From JAABVY01 sp964627935 (lineage in GTDB: Bacteria > Zixibacteria > MSB-5A5 > JAABVY01): a DNA stretch of 64,000 bases. The position numbers were made by a program, and so were the translations under genes. This document shows, piece by piece, positions 60,277 to 64,000 of this stretch (within the stretch, counting starts at the first letter, position 1; the number at the start of each line of letters is the position of its first letter). Below the pieces are notes generated by a model. That model saw only the letters and a list, made by a program, of their open reading frames with translations. It did no database searches and was not told the origin of the DNA. The stretch is taken from positions 124,001 to 188,000 of the forward strand of contig CAZVLB010000005.1 in the NCBI GenBank assembly GCA_964627935.1, written 5' to 3'.

Positions 60277-60690
60277 ATGACCCGCATTATCCTCATGACA
60301 TTTCTGTACGGCGCTGTGCCGCTTGTGGTTGTGACACTTATCCAGGCCGTATTCGAAAGCGCGCTGGGATTGAATCGAATGCTTGACAAGGATCGGCGTG
60401 AGAATAAGGGATTTTCGCTGTATTTCATGCAGTTAATCTCCGATCTGCTCTTTTTTGTGGTCCTGCCGGCACTGGCGTATTTCTGGCTCTATCCGGTCAT
60501 GCCTTTTACCGGTTTTCGGGCAGGTGTGGCTATTGGGATCGGGGCGTATGTGCTGGGCAGCCTGCCTTATGCCCTGAATCTGTCGCTCAGGATTAAAATG
60601 CCAGCCGCGCTTATGCTGTCCACGCTGTTCTTCAACCTGCTGAAAATCACGGCCGCATTGGCGGCAATTACACATTTCATCCAATATTAA
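60277..60690 (+). CDS. Small four-helix membrane protein in the sphingolipid cluster
   Basis: 137 residues with four hydrophobic helices (about 3-22, 44-66, 76-97, 108-134) and a charged loop MLDKDRRENKGFSLYF. No family recognised. Five bases separate it from the epimerase gene, so the two are co-transcribed. It might transport or flip a lipid intermediate, but nothing in the sequence shows this. Confidence 0.75.
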   Translation: MTRIILMTFLYGAVPLVVVTLIQAVFESALGLNRMLDKDRRENKGFSLYFMQLISDLLFFVVLPALAYFWLYPVMPFTGFRAGVAIGIGAYVLGSLPYALNLSLRIKMPAALMLSTLFFNLLKITAALAAITHFIQY

Positions 60691-60701
60691 CGGAATTCAA
60701 T

Positions 60702-61865
60702 ATGAGCAAATACCTGCCCTCAGATATTCGCAAAAGACTGCGCAAGAAATTTCCCGTACTGGAGAAGAAAGCCTATCTCAATGCCGCCTCGATCGGGCCC
60801 TGGCCGATCGAAACACAGAAAGCACTGAAGAAATTTGTCGATAACTGGGCCGAATTGCGCGATCCGACCCGCTATGTTTTCGATTACTGGCGCGAAATCC
60901 GTCCTCTGCTGGCCGATTTTATCAACGCTCCCGTCGAGCAGATCGAATTCGGCTTCAATACCTCGCATGGCCTCTCGATTGTGGCCAATGGTATCGACTG
61001 GAAAGAAGGTGACCAGATTATCCTCTCCGATCTCGAATTCCCGGCTAACACTTACCCATGGACCAACTTGCGGACCGAGGGCGTGGATGTGAAATTTATC
61101 AAATCCCGCGACGGGTTCTTCGATATCGAGACCTTCGAAAATGAAATCACGCCGCAGACCCGCATGCTGGCCCTGTCGTTCGTGCAGTATTTCAATGGTT
61201 TCCGCAATGATCTGGAACGCCTGGGGCAGATCTGCCATGAAAAGAATATCTTCTTTCTTGTGGATGGCATACAGGGAGTTGGCAATATCCCGCTGGATGT
61301 CGACAAATGCCGGATCGATTTCCTGTCATGCGGGGCCCAGAAATGGCTGCTTTCGCCGGTCGGGACCGGCTTTTTCTATGTCGCTCCCCAACCAAAAATC
61401 CCGATCAAGGCGCGTGTGGCCGGATGGTTCGGGGTCGACTGGCAGGAGGACTGGACCAACCTCATGCGCCACAATCTCGAACCGGAAAAAACCGCCGAAA
61501 AATATCGCCTTTCGGCCTATCCGTTTGTGGACATGTTCGCCATGCATCAGTCGATTCAATTGATTCATTCAGTGGGCGTGGAAAATATCCATGAGCACAA
61601 CCTGTACCTCGGCGATATGCTCATCGAATATCTGCAATCCGATGATTTCTATACGCTTAAGAGCAGTATCGGGCCGCAGAACAGATCCTCGATCATAAGC
61701 TTTGCCTGCGACAACGCCAAAGAACTGTTCGACAAACTGACCGGCAAAGATATCCTGCTCTCCTTCCGCGAGGGCCTGATCCGCGTATCGATTCATCTCT
61801 ACAATAGCGAGGAACATATCGAAAAGCTGATCAGGGCATTGAAAAAATTCGCCCGCAAAAAATAA
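60702..61865 (+). CDS. Class V aminotransferase-fold PLP enzyme
   Basis: 387 residues. PLP lysine in SCGAQKWLLSP near residue 207, preceded by DGIQGVGNIPLDV for the cofactor aspartate. An N-terminal segment YLNAASIGPWPIETQ and ILSDLEFPANTYPW match isopenicillin-N-epimerase-like and cysteine-desulfurase-like members, but no catalytic cysteine loop of desulfurases is seen near the C-terminus. It follows the small membrane gene after 11 bases, so it may belong to the same transcript. Substrate unknown. Confidence 0.8.
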   Translation: MSKYLPSDIRKRLRKKFPVLEKKAYLNAASIGPWPIETQKALKKFVDNWAELRDPTRYVFDYWREIRPLLADFINAPVEQIEFGFNTSHGLSIVANGIDWKEGDQIILSDLEFPANTYPWTNLRTEGVDVKFIKSRDGFFDIETFENEITPQTRMLALSFVQYFNGFRNDLERLGQICHEKNIFFLVDGIQGVGNIPLDVDKCRIDFLSCGAQKWLLSPVGTGFFYVAPQPKIPIKARVAGWFGVDWQEDWTNLMRHNLEPEKTAEKYRLSAYPFVDMFAMHQSIQLIHSVGVENIHEHNLYLGDMLIEYLQSDDFYTLKSSIGPQNRSSIISFACDNAKELFDKLTGKDILLSFREGLIRVSIHLYNSEEHIEKLIRALKKFARKK

Positions 61866-61912
61866 TCCATACGCTCCGGTCGGAATTATTTTTATATGCC
61901 ATGTTAAATCGC

Positions 61913-61941
61913 TTGACATTCGTATCATAGAGGAATATATA
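61913..61941 (+). promoter_or_regulatory. Promoter of the DtxR-family regulator
   Basis: TTGACA (61913-61918), 17-base spacer, TATATA (61936-61941). Predicted start near 61948, only a few bases before the ATG at 61952, so the mRNA would be nearly leaderless; the GAGGAA in the spacer would then not be transcribed. Confidence 0.55.
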
Positions 61942-61951
61942 TTTCTTAAAT

Positions 61952-62371
61952 ATGTCTAATGTTATGGAAGAAAATAAAACCGTATCGGTAAAAGATTACT
62001 CCACCTTCGAGCAGGAATATGTCGAGCTTATCTATGCCCTGCTTAAAAATAATCCCGTGGCACGGATCAAGGATATCGCCGGCCTGCGCGATGTGGCCTC
62101 GCCGACTGTGACTGTTGCAGTTGACCGTCTGCGTAAATCCGGGCTGGTGGAACATGAAAAAAGCGGTTATGTGGTCTTAACCGATGAGGGGCAGGCATTG
62201 GCCAAACGGCTGGAACGCCGTCATAAATTGGTGCGGAAATTCCTGATTGATGTGCTCGGGGTGGAGGCCGCGATTGCCGAGGAGGATGCCTGCAATATTG
62301 AGCATATCCTGCATAAGCAGTCAATCGACAGCCTGGAGCTTTTTCTGGAGAAGTTAGATGATTCTAATTGA
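61952..62371 (+). CDS. DtxR/MntR-family metal-dependent transcriptional regulator
   Basis: 139 residues with an N-terminal winged helix (residues about 10-75; ARIKDIAGLRDVASPTVTVA for the recognition region) and a dimerisation and metal-binding domain with EEDACNIEHILHKQS near residue 110. It lacks the C-terminal SH3-like domain of DtxR/IdeR and is close to MntR in size. Such regulators bind Fe2+ or Mn2+ and repress metal-uptake genes. A palindrome resembling their operators lies about 70 bases downstream of the gene (62441-62456) inside a promoter. Met5 (61964) is an alternative start. Confidence 0.85.
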   Translation: MSNVMEENKTVSVKDYSTFEQEYVELIYALLKNNPVARIKDIAGLRDVASPTVTVAVDRLRKSGLVEHEKSGYVVLTDEGQALAKRLERRHKLVRKFLIDVLGVEAAIAEEDACNIEHILHKQSIDSLELFLEKLDDSN

Positions 62372-62432
62372 TTGTACTATAAAGGATTATAGATAAACAA
62401 CAGAAATAGCGGATAAAAATTGTGTTTTTTTC

Positions 62433-62461
62433 TTGACAGAATTAGATTAATCTAATATATT
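62433..62461 (+). promoter_or_regulatory. Promoter with perfect DtxR-like palindrome in the spacer
   Basis: TTGACA (62433-62438), 17-base spacer and TATATT (62456-62461). The spacer and first base of the -10 contain the perfect 16-base palindrome ATTAGATTAATCTAAT (62441-62456), similar in layout to the TTAGGTTA-type operators of DtxR-family proteins. The regulator gene ends 62 bases upstream. A bound dimer here would block RNA polymerase. Confidence 0.65.
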
Positions 62462-62467
62462 TGGGCA

Positions 62468-62639
62468 CATCTAAGAGGAAAAATTGTTACCACCGTATGA
62501 AAGAAATTAAAGAGATTATAAAGCTGCGAAATTAAAATAGATACATAGCTGGCATTTTGCCATTATGACCTCTTACTTTTGTTTCTGCCATCTCATCCGG
62601 ATCTTTTTCAGCCCTGGAAAAGGTCCGGATAATTTTTTT
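62468..62639 (+). ncRNA. Candidate metal-regulated small RNA
   Basis: A unit of about 172 bases bounded by the promoter at 62433-62461 and a strong intrinsic terminator (62595-62639). No convincing ORF is inside: an ATG frame at 62497-62535 encodes 12 residues, and a TTG frame at 62484-62510 with GAGG upstream encodes eight. This could be a small RNA controlled by the adjacent DtxR-type regulator, in the manner of iron-responsive RyhB-like RNAs, or an attenuated leader of the downstream gatD-like gene. Expression data are needed to choose. Confidence 0.45.
62595..62639 (+). terminator. Intrinsic terminator of the candidate small RNA
   Basis: Outer stem ATCCGGA (62595-62601) with TCCGGAT (62624-62630), inner CTTTT and AAAAG pairs, then AA and seven T (62633-62639). 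It is one of the strongest terminators in the window, and it stands 62 bases upstream of the gatD-like gene. Confidence 0.85.
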
Positions 62640-62701
62640 GTCTGATCTTTACTTTCACCTCCCGATTAGATATTTTGTGCCTTCAAACAGCGAGGTGAGA
62701 T

Positions 62702-64000
62702 ATGTCCGATGATAAATTCAAGGGCTACCGCGGCCCGGTACTTTCCGCTCTGAAAAATTTCAATGTGTATGTCTGGTCGGATGTCGAGGTGACGACCAAA
62801 ACCGGATCATTCAAGGGTGTCATCCTGCCGCGATCCGAGACCGCCGATGAGTTTCATCTGGTGCTGAAGATGTCCAACGGCTACAATGTCGGAGTGCATG
62901 CCGACAGCATCGAATCGATCCGCGAGGTTGGCCATAAAGAGGCCCATTACAAAATCCCCGAATCCGAATTCCCGCGCGACCCGGGCAAGCCCAATGTCAC
63001 CCTTTTGGGTACCGGCGGGACAATCGCCTCGCGCCTTGATTATCGTACCGGCGCGGTGATTCCGGCCTTTACGCCGGGCGAGCTTTATGGCGCTGTGCCG
63101 GAGCTGGCCGATATATGCAATCTCAAGACCGAGAAAATGTTCGGCATCTTTTCCGAAAACATGGGCCCGGAGCAGTATATCCATACGGCCAAAACTATTG
63201 GACGGGAAATCGAGAATGGCGTGGATGGGATCGTGATCGGGCATGGCACCGACACCATGCATCACACAGCCGCGGCGATATCATTTATGGTTCAGGACAG
63301 CCCGGTGCCGATCGTTCTGGTCGGATCGCAGAGATCATCGGACAGGCCCTCCTCGGATGCGGCCTTTAACCTGCGATGCGCCTGCCATACCGCCGCCCAC
63401 TCGGATATCGCCGAGGTCACGGTTTGCATGTTCGGACCCACCTCGGATCAGTATAATCTCCTGCACAAGGGCACCCGTGTACGCAAGATGCATTCATCAT
63501 ACCGCTCGACATTCCGCACGATCGGTGATGTGCCAATTGCTATGGTTACGCCGGACAGTGTCACACCGGTCAAGACCGATTACACCCGCCGCGATATGAG
63601 CCGCAAGCCCAGGGTCGATCCGGTTTTCGAGGAAAAAGTTGCGATTGTTTATTACTATCCAAATATGCGTCCGGATATTATCGAGGCCCTGATCGATAAC
63701 GACTACAAGGGCATAGTGATTGCCGGAACCGGACTGGGGCATGTCAACAAGCCGTTGTATCCGCCGCTCAGGAAAGCGGTCGAGAAGGGTATTTCGGTGG
63801 TTATGACTGTGCAGACCCTGTGGGGGTATGTGCAGATGTATGTTTATGATACCGGCCGTGATCTTCTGCAGGTCGGCATTATTCCCTGCGAAAATATGTT
63901 GCCGGAGGTGGCCTATATCAAGCTGGGATGGGTGCTGGCGCATACCACCGATCATGAGAAGGTCAGGGAGATGATGCTCACGCCGATCAACGATGAGATC
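62702..64000 (+). CDS. gatD: GatD-like asparaginase-domain protein, 3' end outside window
   Basis: The reading frame is open from ATG 62702 (GAGGTGAG nearby) to the right edge, at least 433 residues. Residues about 1-90 form an SH3-like N-terminal domain (VYVWSDVEVTTKTGSFKG, SNGYNVGVHADSI) typical of GatD. The asparaginase domain begins near residue 100 with VTLLGTGGTIASRLDYRTG, then IVIGHGTDTMHH, and GSQRSSDRPSSDAAFN, matching GatD of glutamyl-tRNA(Gln) amidotransferase. GatDE converts Glu-tRNA(Gln) to Gln-tRNA(Gln) and is known mainly from archaea. A gatE partner would have to lie beyond the edge. Confidence 0.85.
   Translation, partial: MSDDKFKGYRGPVLSALKNFNVYVWSDVEVTTKTGSFKGVILPRSETADEFHLVLKMSNGYNVGVHADSIESIREVGHKEAHYKIPESEFPRDPGKPNVTLLGTGGTIASRLDYRTGAVIPAFTPGELYGAVPELADICNLKTEKMFGIFSENMGPEQYIHTAKTIGREIENGVDGIVIGHGTDTMHHTAAAISFMVQDSPVPIVLVGSQRSSDRPSSDAAFNLRCACHTAAHSDIAEVTVCMFGPTSDQYNLLHKGTRVRKMHSSYRSTFRTIGDVPIAMVTPDSVTPVKTDYTRRDMSRKPRVDPVFEEKVAIVYYYPNMRPDIIEALIDNDYKGIVIAGTGLGHVNKPLYPPLRKAVEKGISVVMTVQTLWGYVQMYVYDTGRDLLQVGIIPCENMLPEVAYIKLGWVLAHTTDHEKVREMMLTPINDEI

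Noticed and set aside
59459..60277. Minus-strand open frame of 272 codons opposite the epimerase gene
   Set aside because: The epimerase on the plus strand has TGSNGFVG and YxxxK motifs in place; the antisense frame has none and no start signal.
62484..62535. Mini-ORFs of 8 and 12 codons in the promoter-terminator unit
   Set aside because: Too short to support as genes. The ATG frame has its nearest purine-rich site about 20 bases away; the TTG frame has a fair site but encodes only eight residues.
1..64000. tRNA or rRNA genes
   Set aside because: Intergenic gaps were read for T-arm GGTTCGA-type boxes and cloverleaf spacing; none was found, but short or unusual RNAs could be missed without a covariance search.

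Overview
The window reads as ordinary chromosome of a Gram-negative bacterium of the FCB superphylum or a close relative. Candidate phyla such as Zixibacteria fit best, but this is inference from gene content, not from a marker tree. The supporting signs are a dockerin-type secreted protein, a PorV/PorQ-type outer-membrane protein beside a 2,440-residue surface protein with a FlgD/T9SS-like C-terminal domain, a FadL-type porin, lipoproteins, a bacillithiol-pathway deacetylase, a tricorn-like S41 protease, and a bacterial sphingolipid gene set. Genes are close-packed, mostly with ATG starts and purine-rich ribosome binding sites. I saw no tRNA, rRNA, CRISPR array, prophage or insertion sequence.

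Layout. 1-2.1 kb: 3' part of an exosortase, an EpsI-type partner and a UbiA-family prenyltransferase. 2.1-5.2 kb: dnaN and dnaA on the minus strand, with DnaA-box-like 9-mers on both sides of dnaA, so this is a likely replication origin. 5.2-10.6 kb: an Mrp-type ATPase, a dockerin protein, a tandemly duplicated module of two small unrecognised genes, and a cysteine-desulfurase-like enzyme. 10.8-19.8 kb: a PorV-like protein and the giant surface protein, which has a long structured leader. 19.8-24.7 kb: an antiporter, rsgA, a methyltransferase, two paralogous PilZ proteins and a DUF488 protein. 24.8-32 kb: a glucose-dehydrogenase-like SDR with a GH15 glucoamylase, an McsA-like protein, glnA, and a secreted Gly/Asp repeat protein. 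32-37 kb: small membrane and zinc proteins, a family of palindromic intergenic repeats, and an ABC exporter. 37-47.7 kb: uvrA, a FadL-like porin with an esterase-fold lipoprotein, a BshB1-like deacetylase, and the tricorn-like protease. 47.8-51.5 kb: a five-gene operon with a PTPS/QueD-like enzyme, FolE2, two SDRs and a CDP-alcohol phosphatidyltransferase. 51.6-56.7 kb: a secreted Cys/His protein, an MTA/SAH-nucleosidase-like lipoprotein and a large hybrid histidine kinase. 56.8-60.7 kb: a serine-palmitoyltransferase-like enzyme, a GNAT-like protein and an epimerase, resembling a ceramide synthesis set. 60.7-64 kb: a class V aminotransferase, a DtxR-family regulator, a short promoter-to-terminator unit whose promoter carries a DtxR-like palindrome, and the start of a gatD-like gene that runs off the right edge.

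The observations I rate highest are the duplicated two-gene module at 7.8-9.05 kb, the GatD-like protein (a family normally regarded as archaeal) in a bacterial setting, the possible metal-regulated small RNA at 62.47-62.64 kb, the pterin operon, the sphingolipid cluster, and the palindromic repeats whose stem sequence differs between copies while the flanks are kept.
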